A stretch of 64,000 bases of DNA from Haloplanus sp. CK5-1 (GTDB taxonomy: Archaea; Halobacteriota; Halobacteria; Halobacteriales; Haloferacaceae), in NCBI RefSeq assembly GCF_037201915.1, contig NZ_CP147505.1:2542001-2606000 (forward strand). Direction: 5' to 3'. Made by a program: the position numbers and the translations under genes. Below are positions 25,631 through 33,814 of this stretch, one piece after another. The stretch's first letter is position 1; every line of letters starts with the position of its first letter. Under the pieces are notes generated by a model, which did not search any database, had not been told where the DNA came from, and was given only the letters and a program-made list of their open reading frames with translations.

Positions 25631-26587
25631 ATGCCGGAGTGTCCCTACTGTACGGAATCGTGCCAAGATGAGCAGCGGTTACGATCGCATCTCTATCACG
25701 AGCATCCCCGTGAAGAACTCGGTCGTATCGACGAACGGCGGGTCAAGCATTCATACGAGACGTTCATCCAGGATGATATTACTACGCTCGAAGAATACCT
25801 CGAAAAAGAGCCGACACGACAAACCACCGTTGAGGCTGTCGAGACCTTTGAACGAGTGCTTCGGAAAACGCTTGAATGGGAAGATATCGAGACGGTTCAC
25901 AACCGGATTGTCGCCGCTGAAACGCTCCTGTTGGACACACTCGACACAGCCGTGCAGACATTGGGCAGGGAGTTCCTCCTTGACATTATCGAGACGTACG
26001 ACCCTCGTGCCGAGAGGACACCCCCACCGGGAGTGGGGGCAACCATTGGGAATATCGTCGGCCGAGATATCATACGGACACGACTCGATGAGGGCGTCGA
26101 AGCGATTCCCGCAGCGGAACTGGCGTATCTTGAGACGCTCGCCAAATACGAGCATCCGGTCGAGTCAGCTGCCGACCGACGATTCAAAGACAACCGATGG
26201 GCTGTCTCCTATGCCTATGGGTGGGGAATCGGCCATCCGACCCACGATGTGGCCGGAGACATCCACACGATGGCCCGAGACGCCTCTACTGCGGATTGGA
26301 GCGAGCAGACACTCATACAAGCGTTTTACGCCGATCCAGGTGCGGCTACAGACATCCTCGAAGGACTTCTGGCGGACAATCAGATGCATCAGCGGCGATT
26401 TTTCCTTCACTCACTCAAAGAAGTGACCAGGGGCATCGGAATTCACACCCCACAGTGGGACTGGAATGCAGAGATCGAGAGAGAATTCGAACTGGAAGAC
26501 GATCTCGTCAAGCGACTCCGAACTGTCGTTGCGGACTCCGAATTCAGCAACGAGGTCTCCGAAGACTGGCCGTATACGCCAATATGA
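25631..26587 (+). CDS. C2H2 zinc-finger hypothetical protein
   Basis: The 318-aa protein opens with a classical zinc finger (CPYCTESCQDEQRLRSHLYHEH: two Cys, two His) and continues into a long helical body with no motif I recognise. The finger suggests nucleic-acid binding. The body (residues 40-300) is rich in Glu/Asp/Arg helices. No membrane segment is visible. It stands alone on the plus strand after the short Cys/His protein. Similar finger-plus-helical-body proteins occur in haloarchaeal accessory regions, but function is unknown. Confidence 0.6.
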   Translation: MPECPYCTESCQDEQRLRSHLYHEHPREELGRIDERRVKHSYETFIQDDITTLEEYLEKEPTRQTTVEAVETFERVLRKTLEWEDIETVHNRIVAAETLLLDTLDTAVQTLGREFLLDIIETYDPRAERTPPPGVGATIGNIVGRDIIRTRLDEGVEAIPAAELAYLETLAKYEHPVESAADRRFKDNRWAVSYAYGWGIGHPTHDVAGDIHTMARDASTADWSEQTLIQAFYADPGAATDILEGLLADNQMHQRRFFLHSLKEVTRGIGIHTPQWDWNAEIEREFELEDDLVKRLRTVVADSEFSNEVSEDWPYTPI

Positions 26588-26790
26588 AAGAGCGTCTGTA
26601 GCACTGTCGTGCCCGGAACGGACCCGGCGACACACGTTCATTTGGGTCCACCTCTGCGTCTCGACCCATCTCTGTGGTGTCTTTCTGGTCATCCCTCTCC
26701 GTCGCTACATCGCTCACGAGTGGCGGCCGGTTGGGGTAGTATCAGTATATGCGCTCTCCAATTCGATTGTTTCCGCAGTGAGGAAAGAGC

Positions 26791-27303
26791 CTACACTCTT
26801 TCATCATTCGGGATGACAGATTCGACAGCATCAAGAATGTCACTCTTCGATGGCTGAGTTACCTGCCCGGTTTGCTTCCCATCACAGGACGCTCTCATCC
26901 GGTGATAATATACATCAGCATGAATGTCTATATCGATATCAGTCTCCATCGACTCGTATGACGTTTCAGTTACTGTCGGCGGCTCGTCACGCATTCGAGA
27001 CGCGCGTTCAGCAGCCCCTTCTCCCATCGCAGAGACGAGTGAGTAGACATGATCCACCACAACCTCCTCAACTCCAGTTGTGATCGAATCATAGCCTCGC
27101 ACGAGAAAATAGATGTCATCTTTGTAATCGTACGACCAAATATCGATATGGACACCGATAGCTATCCCACCCTCTCGTATCTGCAGGTCGTATTCATCCT
27201 GAAATGACTCGATTCTGTTCTGTGCCGTCTCAATATCAGCATCCGCTAGGTCGTCATTTAGATCATCAAGGAATTGTGCTAATACATCTCTGGCTGGTTC
27301 CAT
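26791..27303 (-). CDS. Hypothetical acidic protein
   Basis: The 170-aa protein (MEPARDVLAQFL start) has a helical first quarter and then beta-rich stretches (GGIAIGVHIDIWSYDYKDDIYFLVRGYDS, TDIDIDIHADVYYHRM). Not recognised. The start at 27303 was preferred since the longer frame adds basic residues. It is in the same direction as the RHH-like gene upstream, with a 146-bp gap. Confidence 0.5.
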   Translation of the reverse strand: MEPARDVLAQFLDDLNDDLADADIETAQNRIESFQDEYDLQIREGGIAIGVHIDIWSYDYKDDIYFLVRGYDSITTGVEEVVVDHVYSLVSAMGEGAAERASRMRDEPPTVTETSYESMETDIDIDIHADVYYHRMRASCDGKQTGQVTQPSKSDILDAVESVIPNDERV

Positions 27304-27449
27304 GCGCACCCTGATTTTTAGCGCTATCCTCAAGAATCATGAGATTCGCCACTCCCACACAGCAGCTGAATAGCCACTTCCCTTCACATCCTCCACGACT
27401 CAGCTGCTTAATCAGATGGGACAACACCCACCGAATACAACCATCTCAA

Positions 27450-27956
27450 CTACGGGTGTGACTCTTGATGTGTTCGGAGTGCATCAAATGCGGTTTGAGC
27501 GCGCTCCCCATGGACCTCGTCTTGAACATTGACCTCAGCGAACGGCCGACGAATCCCCTCGGGCCCGCGAATCGTAATCGCGTCCTTCTCGATGAGGATG
27601 ACGCCAAGGCGAAGGGCTTGTTTCGCTGCCGTGTGCTTGGTTTTGTTGAACGCTCGTTCGAGCGTATCGATGGTGTCCGTATCCACGCGGGTGCCAAGTC
27701 TGACATCGTCGCCGTCGAATGACGGTTCAGCCCATGGTCGTGGCAGCACGCCGAATGGGCCTTCGAACGTGGGGAGCACAGAGTCATCAGAGCGCTGGTC
27801 AGCGCGTTTCATGCCCATGCCGACGTAAATCAGATTCTCAGCTGTGGCACTGAGCTCTCGCGGGCTCTCGCCGCCTTCGACGTCCCGGGCGATATCGGCA
27901 ACGTGGTCACGTAACCCCTCCTGAATACGAAGGTTCAGTGATTCTCGATCGGCCAT
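27450..27956 (-). CDS. RHH/CopG-like putative regulator
   Basis: The 168-aa protein begins MADRESLNLRIQEGLRDHVADIARD, resembling a ribbon-helix-helix DNA-binding motif (strand NLRI, then helices). The rest, including LGTRVDTDTIDTLERAFNKTKHTAAKQALRLGVI, could be a second helix-turn-helix or ligand-binding part. It is divergent from a four-gene operon, and two inverted repeats lie in the shared promoter region. A role in controlling that operon is a reasonable inference, not proven. The ATG at 27956 was chosen because upstream residues are basic and non-haloarchaeal. Confidence 0.55.
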   Translation of the reverse strand: MADRESLNLRIQEGLRDHVADIARDVEGGESPRELSATAENLIYVGMGMKRADQRSDDSVLPTFEGPFGVLPRPWAEPSFDGDDVRLGTRVDTDTIDTLERAFNKTKHTAAKQALRLGVILIEKDAITIRGPEGIRRPFAEVNVQDEVHGERAQTAFDALRTHQESHP

Positions 27957-27987
27957 ATTCGGGTGTTTGACGGCCGGATACTTAACC

Positions 27988-28031
27988 GTGACACCTTGGT
28001 CACAAGATTTATTCCATAACCTCATGTTATG
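27988..28031. promoter_or_regulatory. Inverted repeats between divergent genes
   Basis: GTGAC/GTCAC with a 6-bp spacer (27988-28003) and CATAAC/GTTATG with a 5-bp spacer (28015-28031) lie between the RHH-like gene and the operon that begins at 28161. An AT-rich ATTTATT lies between them and could be the TATA element of either gene. Confidence 0.45.
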
Positions 28032-28160
28032 ACTAGTTGCATAGGAGATACGTTCCATGCAGATACCAGGCCGAACCAGCAACCAGCAGCACAGCGACCC
28101 CACCATCCCGACATGCAGACTCGCCACCACAGGAGACTGCACCCTACAGCCACAGTACGC

Positions 28161-29105
28161 ATGACTGAGAGCTTCAACCTGCCGCTAGCCGACGATTCTC
28201 GAAGCCCGAGCAGTTCAGCGATGATGCCGGCAACAGATGCACATCTGCGACGGCCAGCTGAATCCGGCCCGCGCCTGTATCAACTCCTACCAAACACGAG
28301 CCATGTCGAACCACCGTACACGGTCGCCGGTCTCAATGCAGGCCCCGTATCGATGTCACATCGACGCGAGGCCCATCCAGCAAAGCCACACCACGCAGTC
28401 ACAGCACTGTACACCCCTGATGGAACCTGTGCTTATCAGCAACGTGTCCTCGCCTGCCGCCTAAACCTCCTTGACGACGAGCATCCGTACAGTGATGATG
28501 TCGAGGGGTACCACGACCAGAAACTCGACGATGCGTCTGTGGACGGCGACGGAGGAGCGTACACAGACTGGATCGACTCCACCCACACCGAAGACCAAGT
28601 CAACGGGTTCACGCGAACCGTCTTCTCGGTCCGCAAACCCATCCTGGTCGCCCACACCAGCGACCAACGCACCGCCAGTCGGCCGGTCCTGGTGACGGCA
28701 CTCGTCGTCCAAACAACGCCATGGGGCGTCATCGAGACCGGGACGTATCACTGGCCGGACCCCGACCCCGGCGTCGCGCGAGACACGGTTACCACGCTGG
28801 CAGATACCCTGACACATCGAGTTGAGCGTCTCCCACGGCCGACCCCTGACGACCAGTGGCCGCTGTTCTATGGGCACGACCAGAGTCAAGCCGAACTCGC
28901 CACGGCAATGCAAACGACCATCGCTGAGCTCACTGACGAGCAAAGCGAACTGAAAAACGAGCCCGGTGCGGTGCTGGCAACCCTCCTCGATCGATTTCAA
29001 GCGGACTACGACGTAGCGCAACGCGAGGCCCTGAATATACTCGACGTGCTCGAACAGCGAGGCGACATCAACGAAAGCGGTGCCGGATTAATCACACTCA
29101 CATGA
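28161..29105 (+). CDS. Winged-helix-like protein, first gene of the helicase operon
   Basis: The 314-aa acidic protein is not recognised as a whole. The C-terminal 70 residues (GAVLATLLDRFQADYDVAQREALNILDVLEQRGDINES) look like a winged helix. The middle is beta-rich (PVLVTALVVQTTPWGVIETGTY). The ATG at 28161 was preferred to an upstream start because the added residues are His/Arg-rich and unlike a haloarchaeal protein. Three genes follow, the first after 82 bp and the others by 4-bp overlaps. No catalytic motif is visible. Confidence 0.55.
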   Translation: MTESFNLPLADDSRSPSSSAMMPATDAHLRRPAESGPRLYQLLPNTSHVEPPYTVAGLNAGPVSMSHRREAHPAKPHHAVTALYTPDGTCAYQQRVLACRLNLLDDEHPYSDDVEGYHDQKLDDASVDGDGGAYTDWIDSTHTEDQVNGFTRTVFSVRKPILVAHTSDQRTASRPVLVTALVVQTTPWGVIETGTYHWPDPDPGVARDTVTTLADTLTHRVERLPRPTPDDQWPLFYGHDQSQAELATAMQTTIAELTDEQSELKNEPGAVLATLLDRFQADYDVAQREALNILDVLEQRGDINESGAGLITLT

Positions 29106-29187
29106 CCAAACATAATCTCAGCGCCACAGTTGTACCGCAGCCGCGCGACCCACTAACCAACGACTCGGACGACACGCATCGATCACG

Positions 29188-29865
29188 ATGACTCAGAACA
29201 ACACGCGGCGAGCATTCCTACAAGGTATCGGCGGCGTGAGTGTCATCGGGCTCCCCACCCGCGCGGACGCCAAGGCCAGTACCAGTGCCGATGATGCAAG
29301 TCTCACTGCCACCGACCTTGTTATCCCCGAATCCGAGGTTCCACCAGGATTCGAGCCGTACCCGACACCAGACACAAGCCCGTTCAGCGATGCCTTGGAC
29401 GAGTCAGCACTCGACGTTGCGAGCACCGAGATCGCTATGAAGGGGTACTGGAACGGTACCACGCAGTCCGATCCGGAATGGGTCCTGTCCACATCAGCAC
29501 TCGTCGCCGACAACCCCCTGCCGCGAGCGCCCATCGAGGCGGCTGCACAGCAGTCCTATGACGAGTACGTAACAGCGTATAACACGGAAACAAGTCCACT
29601 GATCGACTTCGAACAATCACACACGCGTGCTGGCCAGATCTCTGACTGGCATGTCGATATCATCGAACGGCGACCGTTCGAGGACTCAAACGACGCCGCA
29701 AGGCACATTTTCACCGACCACATGCGCCACCAGTTCCTCGGGAACGTCGTCCTCGGCACCATCGCATTCGGCCCGACCGACACTGATCCACCAATCGATT
29801 CGCTTCTCGCTGAGTACGCTACGATGCAACGCACCCGGTACGAGACGCACGGAGCCATGCCATGA
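29188..29865 (+). CDS. Tat-exported protein of unknown function
   Basis: The N-terminus MTQNNTRRAFLQGIGGVSVIGLP is a twin-arginine (Tat) signal with the RRxFL motif and a hydrophobic stretch. No lipobox Cys is seen, so cleavage would release a soluble exported protein. The mature part (about 200 aa) is acidic with no motif I recognise. It lies inside an operon with an intracellular helicase, overlapping the next gene by 4 bp (ATGA), which is unusual. An alternative is that the segment is a misread N-terminal helix; the motif is clean enough to prefer Tat. Confidence 0.65.
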   Translation: MTQNNTRRAFLQGIGGVSVIGLPTRADAKASTSADDASLTATDLVIPESEVPPGFEPYPTPDTSPFSDALDESALDVASTEIAMKGYWNGTTQSDPEWVLSTSALVADNPLPRAPIEAAAQQSYDEYVTAYNTETSPLIDFEQSHTRAGQISDWHVDIIERRPFEDSNDAARHIFTDHMRHQFLGNVVLGTIAFGPTDTDPPIDSLLAEYATMQRTRYETHGAMP

Positions 29866-30509
29866 CCGACACCAGTCCGCATCCGCCCGGGTTGGTGACC
29901 GACGCCGAAGCCGAGATCCTCGCGGACCCGGACACCGATCTTGACGAGCACAGCGAGCTTCGTGCGCGACTCAGAACCCGGCTCACAGAAACGATACACG
30001 ACTTCAGCATGCTCTACCCGACGCTACCAGCCGACGACCTCGCAGCCGTGTTCGCCAGCGATGACGCCGAAGCCCTCGCACCCGTCCGAACCGGGACCCA
30101 AGACGGGCTCGCACTCCTCATGCTCGGCATGCTCCTCGGCGACGACATGATCGAGATGCGGCTTCGAGACGCCATTCAAAACGCTGGACTCAGTTACGGC
30201 GAAGATATCGACGCGACGCTTGAACTCCGCCGCGGTCCGCTCCCGACGCTCGAACAGTTCGCCACCCAACTCGACGACGAGGGGCTCACCGAGCAGACGT
30301 TGCCGCTGTTCGAGTACTTTCTCCACCAGCCCGAGACAGATTCAGAGGAGTTCGAACACATCGCGTCGAAACTACACATCGACGTCACGCCCGACGAGAA
30401 AGCAGAGATAGACACCGCAATGACCGCGTTCGAACGCCCGCCCCAAACTGTCGTCACTGCCGTGTCCGTCACCGACGCATCGGACGACGACCTGGATCCA
30501 GACACATGA
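29862..30509 (+). CDS. Acidic helical protein, third gene of the helicase operon
   Basis: The 215-aa protein is rich in Asp and Glu and mostly helical. It has a small hydrophobic centre (LALLMLGMLLGDDMIEMRLRDA) that may be a core helix rather than a membrane segment. No family is recognised. It overlaps both neighbours by 4 bp, so expression is coupled to the Tat protein before it and the SF2 helicase after it. Confidence 0.6.
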   Translation: MTDTSPHPPGLVTDAEAEILADPDTDLDEHSELRARLRTRLTETIHDFSMLYPTLPADDLAAVFASDDAEALAPVRTGTQDGLALLMLGMLLGDDMIEMRLRDAIQNAGLSYGEDIDATLELRRGPLPTLEQFATQLDDEGLTEQTLPLFEYFLHQPETDSEEFEHIASKLHIDVTPDEKAEIDTAMTAFERPPQTVVTAVSVTDASDDDLDPDT

Positions 30510-32389
30510 CCGCAGCACTCACCGGGATCACACCACGACCCTATCAGGAGGAGGCCCACGCGTGGGCCACGAGTCACGACGGAGCAGTCGTGTGCCTGCC
30601 GACGGGAACCGGCAAAACCCTCGTCGGGTGCATGTGGGCGCGAACGCGACTCCACCAGTCTGGTATCGACCGGATTCTCATCCTCGAACCGTCTCGATTC
30701 CTCGTTGAGCAAACCCACGCCTACTACGATGAGTACACGACCATCCCGACCACGAAACTCGATGGGACAGTTCACCCCACGGAACGGGCTCAGCAATGGC
30801 AGGACCACGACATCGTCGTTACGACGCCCCAAACCGCCGTCAACGACGTCGCACATCTTGAGTTCGATGCCGTCATCATCGACGAATGCCATCATACCAC
30901 CGGGCAACACGCCTTCACCCAACTGCTGGACCTCACCGAGTTTCAGTATAAACTCGGCCTCAGCGCAACCATCCCCGCAGCCAAAGAACGTGAAATCACG
31001 GCTGCTATCGGACCGATTCATCGTCGGTCGTGGACTGATCTGCCCGATGAGCACGTACCAGACTGGCTCGGCGACATCTACGACACCCCGTATCCGGAGG
31101 CGTACACCGACGTCATCGATGCTCTCGAAGACGCGCGGCGTGAGTTCGCCGGGACGCAATTCGCTGGCCTCCCAACGCTTGGCATCCGCATGCTGTGCCG
31201 TGACGGCGCACTCGCCTTAGAGGAAACGCTGCGGCGAGACACCGTCATGGGCGATGTCCTCGGCGACGACACGCTTCCTCTACTCGATGCCTGCCCCGCG
31301 GTACACAAAATCGACGCTTGCCGAGACGCACTTGCCGACCATGACTTCGAGAAAGCCGTGTTGTTCGTTGACCGTGTCACCATCGCTAAACAACTCGACG
31401 ACGAATTGAGCGAGTACACGACCGCAACACTGCTTGGCCGGGTCCACACAAGCCGCGACGCGCAACAAGCCGCCGTCGAAACCGCGCAAGCTGACGACAC
31501 CGACCTCATCATCGCTACCGCCGCCGGCGAAGAAGGCATCGACCTGCCTGCCGCCGACCTCCTCATCGTCTGGAGTAACGTCGTTAGCTCCGTCCGATTC
31601 ATCCAACGCCTCGGTCGCATCATGCGCCCCGACGGGTCCGACGCCCCACGCCACGCCGTCTATCTCGCCACTCCGGACAGTCCCGACTACGAAGCCCTAC
31701 GACGCGGCATCGATGAAGCCCACCGTGCCGGCCTCGACATCACCAACATCGACACCGACACGCTCATCACCCGCAGTAGCGTCGGCCGCGTCCACCACGC
31801 ACTCGAAGGCACACCCCGCCAACGTGACGCGCTCGCCGACATGCTGAACCAACCAGAGACGAAACTCGACGACTGGCTCCGCACGAGCGTCCGCGATGGC
31901 GACGTGTTCTACCTGTACCGCGTTCCCGACGACCTTGATGCATGGCGACAGGCCTCGAAAGGTCTCAGCGAAGCCTTTGGGCTCGCACCCGGCGAAACGA
32001 AACTGGCAGACGCAGTCCGAAACAACTTCTCCCCCACCAAAGCCCACCGCTACTACCTCCAAGAATCCGATATTCACCTTCTCGAAACCGAACATCCACA
32101 GATGCTGGACGGCACCGAAACTACGCGCCTTTCAGTCGATTACGGCCCCACATATCAAGATCGCTCAGCATACAGCGCGTACGGCACCGTCAGTTCAGTC
32201 ACCGACTCCATGACCAGCACGTTAGCTGACCACGAGCAATTCTACGCAACTATTTCTGCCGACTCCAGAACCCCGAAATTCGCATTCCAAATGCTCTACC
32301 AAGGCACAGCAATCGAACCAGTCATCACGGCCGTCGTCCGGAATGCAGACGCCGTCGCCACAACGCTTACTCGCCGCCTCACCAACTAA
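30506..32389 (+). CDS. SF2 helicase of the four-gene operon
   Basis: This 627-aa protein is a superfamily 2 helicase of the DECH type. The Walker A box is LPTGTGKTLV (residues 31-40), motif II is IIDECHH (about 125), motif III is LSATIP (about 152) and motif VI is RFIQRLGRIMRP (about 370). It thereby resembles Hef- or XPB-like archaeal helicases. The C-terminal 230 residues have no known motif. It is the last gene of an operon whose other members are unrelated to repair modules I know. Helicases of this kind open DNA or displace RNA; with its neighbours it may serve element maintenance or anti-element defence. Confidence 0.85.
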   Translation: MTAALTGITPRPYQEEAHAWATSHDGAVVCLPTGTGKTLVGCMWARTRLHQSGIDRILILEPSRFLVEQTHAYYDEYTTIPTTKLDGTVHPTERAQQWQDHDIVVTTPQTAVNDVAHLEFDAVIIDECHHTTGQHAFTQLLDLTEFQYKLGLSATIPAAKEREITAAIGPIHRRSWTDLPDEHVPDWLGDIYDTPYPEAYTDVIDALEDARREFAGTQFAGLPTLGIRMLCRDGALALEETLRRDTVMGDVLGDDTLPLLDACPAVHKIDACRDALADHDFEKAVLFVDRVTIAKQLDDELSEYTTATLLGRVHTSRDAQQAAVETAQADDTDLIIATAAGEEGIDLPAADLLIVWSNVVSSVRFIQRLGRIMRPDGSDAPRHAVYLATPDSPDYEALRRGIDEAHRAGLDITNIDTDTLITRSSVGRVHHALEGTPRQRDALADMLNQPETKLDDWLRTSVRDGDVFYLYRVPDDLDAWRQASKGLSEAFGLAPGETKLADAVRNNFSPTKAHRYYLQESDIHLLETEHPQMLDGTETTRLSVDYGPTYQDRSAYSAYGTVSSVTDSMTSTLADHEQFYATISADSRTPKFAFQMLYQGTAIEPVITAVVRNADAVATTLTRRLTN

Positions 32390-32695
32390 TCAGCATCAAC
32401 GTAGCCTCCAAACAGTCATTCAGCGATTATCCAGAGATTCTCACAGAGTTCCGGCAGAGGAATCCCAAAGATTTCGACCTATGCACCGTAGAGAAAGCGT
32501 ACTACCAACGCTACCGAGAAGAAAACGATATCATATAGTGGAAGTCAGCAGACTACGCAGCGACCAGGCTCTTATGGAAGTGTTTCTACCGGTGAGCACG
32601 ACGCTTTTGGGCCAGCTCTCCGCTGACTCAACAGCCGTACCAGTTTCATCAACCGCCCCTGACTGTTATCAGGTGTGGTGATTATAACTTAGAAC
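32390..32695. other. Non-coding gap with an orphan coding-like tail
   Basis: From about 32410 to 32540 the plus strand reads SKQSFSDYPEILTEFRQRN and ends ...YYQRYREENDII before a stop. This looks like real protein but has no start. It could be the original C-terminus of a gene lost by recombination, or a frame-shifted extension of the helicase. The rest holds no gene and ends in the start region of the next operon. Confidence 0.4.
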
Positions 32696-33814
32696 ATGGC
32701 TTCAGAGAACAATATCACCGAGGACTCATTTTCTGAGAGTCTTTCCCGGATTGACGAATATCTTGGGAGATTACAGCATTTGCCGGCTAAATCTACATTC
32801 AAAAGTGCCGTTGAAGATGACCTTTGGAGGGCGGTAACGCAAAAATCGAACCCATCATCTGAGATTAAATATGACGAACTTCCAGAGGTGGCACACTCAC
32901 TCTTTGGGAAATTTGAGGAAGATGGGGAGAGACTCGACCCGTGGTGGCTACACGAATTCGATTGGACGGCTGAATTCGGTGGTGAACAACTCACACTCCG
33001 AAATGACGAACTCGAATCATTCGCTGAGAACTTCGATCGCCACCGAACTCTAATGCAGAAAGCGAGGTTCAGAGAGGAGACATTCAGAACAGAACAGAGG
33101 TCGCTCTATGTTATACACGATCAACTTCTAACAATAAAGACCGAGCTTGAGAAGCACATTGAAGCGGATGGCACATCTGCATTTCCTGAATTCCCGGAGA
33201 AATTATTCAACGTGGAACACGGCCGTGTCGTGATTTCTGATAAGTTTGATGATTGGATTGACTCTTTTCTTGAATTGCTGCCTGCACTCGGATCTGAAGC
33301 AACTGCACTATATCTAGCAAATACGGGCACGTCTCAATCATCGGCAAAAACTGCACTCGAACCAAAGCTGTTCGAGCAATTGGACCGGCTTGGAGTCCTA
33401 CAGGATAGTGGATATAACCACACGTATGTGAATCCGTACGAGACCATATTAGGTGCATCGTGGATTGCGAATCGTAGAATCCCCAACGGTGAGGGAGATT
33501 CCGAATTAGCAGGGTTGCAATATCAGCTCTACAGAAGCTTCATAGAAACCTTTGAGCCAGCAGATGAGTCAACGGCGAAATTGTTCAACGACGCAATGAA
33601 GAGTACCCCTCCAAAACTGAATGAGGGAGAACTTGGCGCATTTACTAGAGTAGCATGTGGATCCGCATTAATCCTTTCCAACAGCAGGCGGCCACAATTG
33701 ATGACGGTGCCGATCTACTCAGTCAACACGTCTGGCAAATCGGGATATCAATCCAACAACTACCGTGCAATCAGAAAACTGTTTGAGCGGAACGGATGGT
33801 TTGAGCATGCGTGA
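32696..33814 (+). CDS. Unknown protein A of the nuclease/AAA operon
   Basis: The 372-aa acidic protein is not recognised. It is largely helical in its first half. About residues 195-280 include a possible winged helix (SSAKTALEPKLFEQLDRLGVLQDSG). Two C-terminal strands (RPQLMTVPIYSV) are followed by a basic helix (YRAIRKLFERNGW). It is the first gene of a three-gene run in which each start overlaps the previous stop by 8 bp, a sign of translational coupling and a fixed protein ratio. No catalytic motif was found, so a target-recognition or scaffold role is the simplest inference. Confidence 0.6.
   Translation: MASENNITEDSFSESLSRIDEYLGRLQHLPAKSTFKSAVEDDLWRAVTQKSNPSSEIKYDELPEVAHSLFGKFEEDGERLDPWWLHEFDWTAEFGGEQLTLRNDELESFAENFDRHRTLMQKARFREETFRTEQRSLYVIHDQLLTIKTELEKHIEADGTSAFPEFPEKLFNVEHGRVVISDKFDDWIDSFLELLPALGSEATALYLANTGTSQSSAKTALEPKLFEQLDRLGVLQDSGYNHTYVNPYETILGASWIANRRIPNGEGDSELAGLQYQLYRSFIETFEPADESTAKLFNDAMKSTPPKLNEGELGAFTRVACGSALILSNSRRPQLMTVPIYSVNTSGKSGYQSNNYRAIRKLFERNGWFEHA

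Noticed and set aside
28029-28160. An N-terminal extension of the first gene of the helicase operon
   Set aside because: The added 44 residues are His/Arg-rich without acidic residues and cover the probable promoter repeats.
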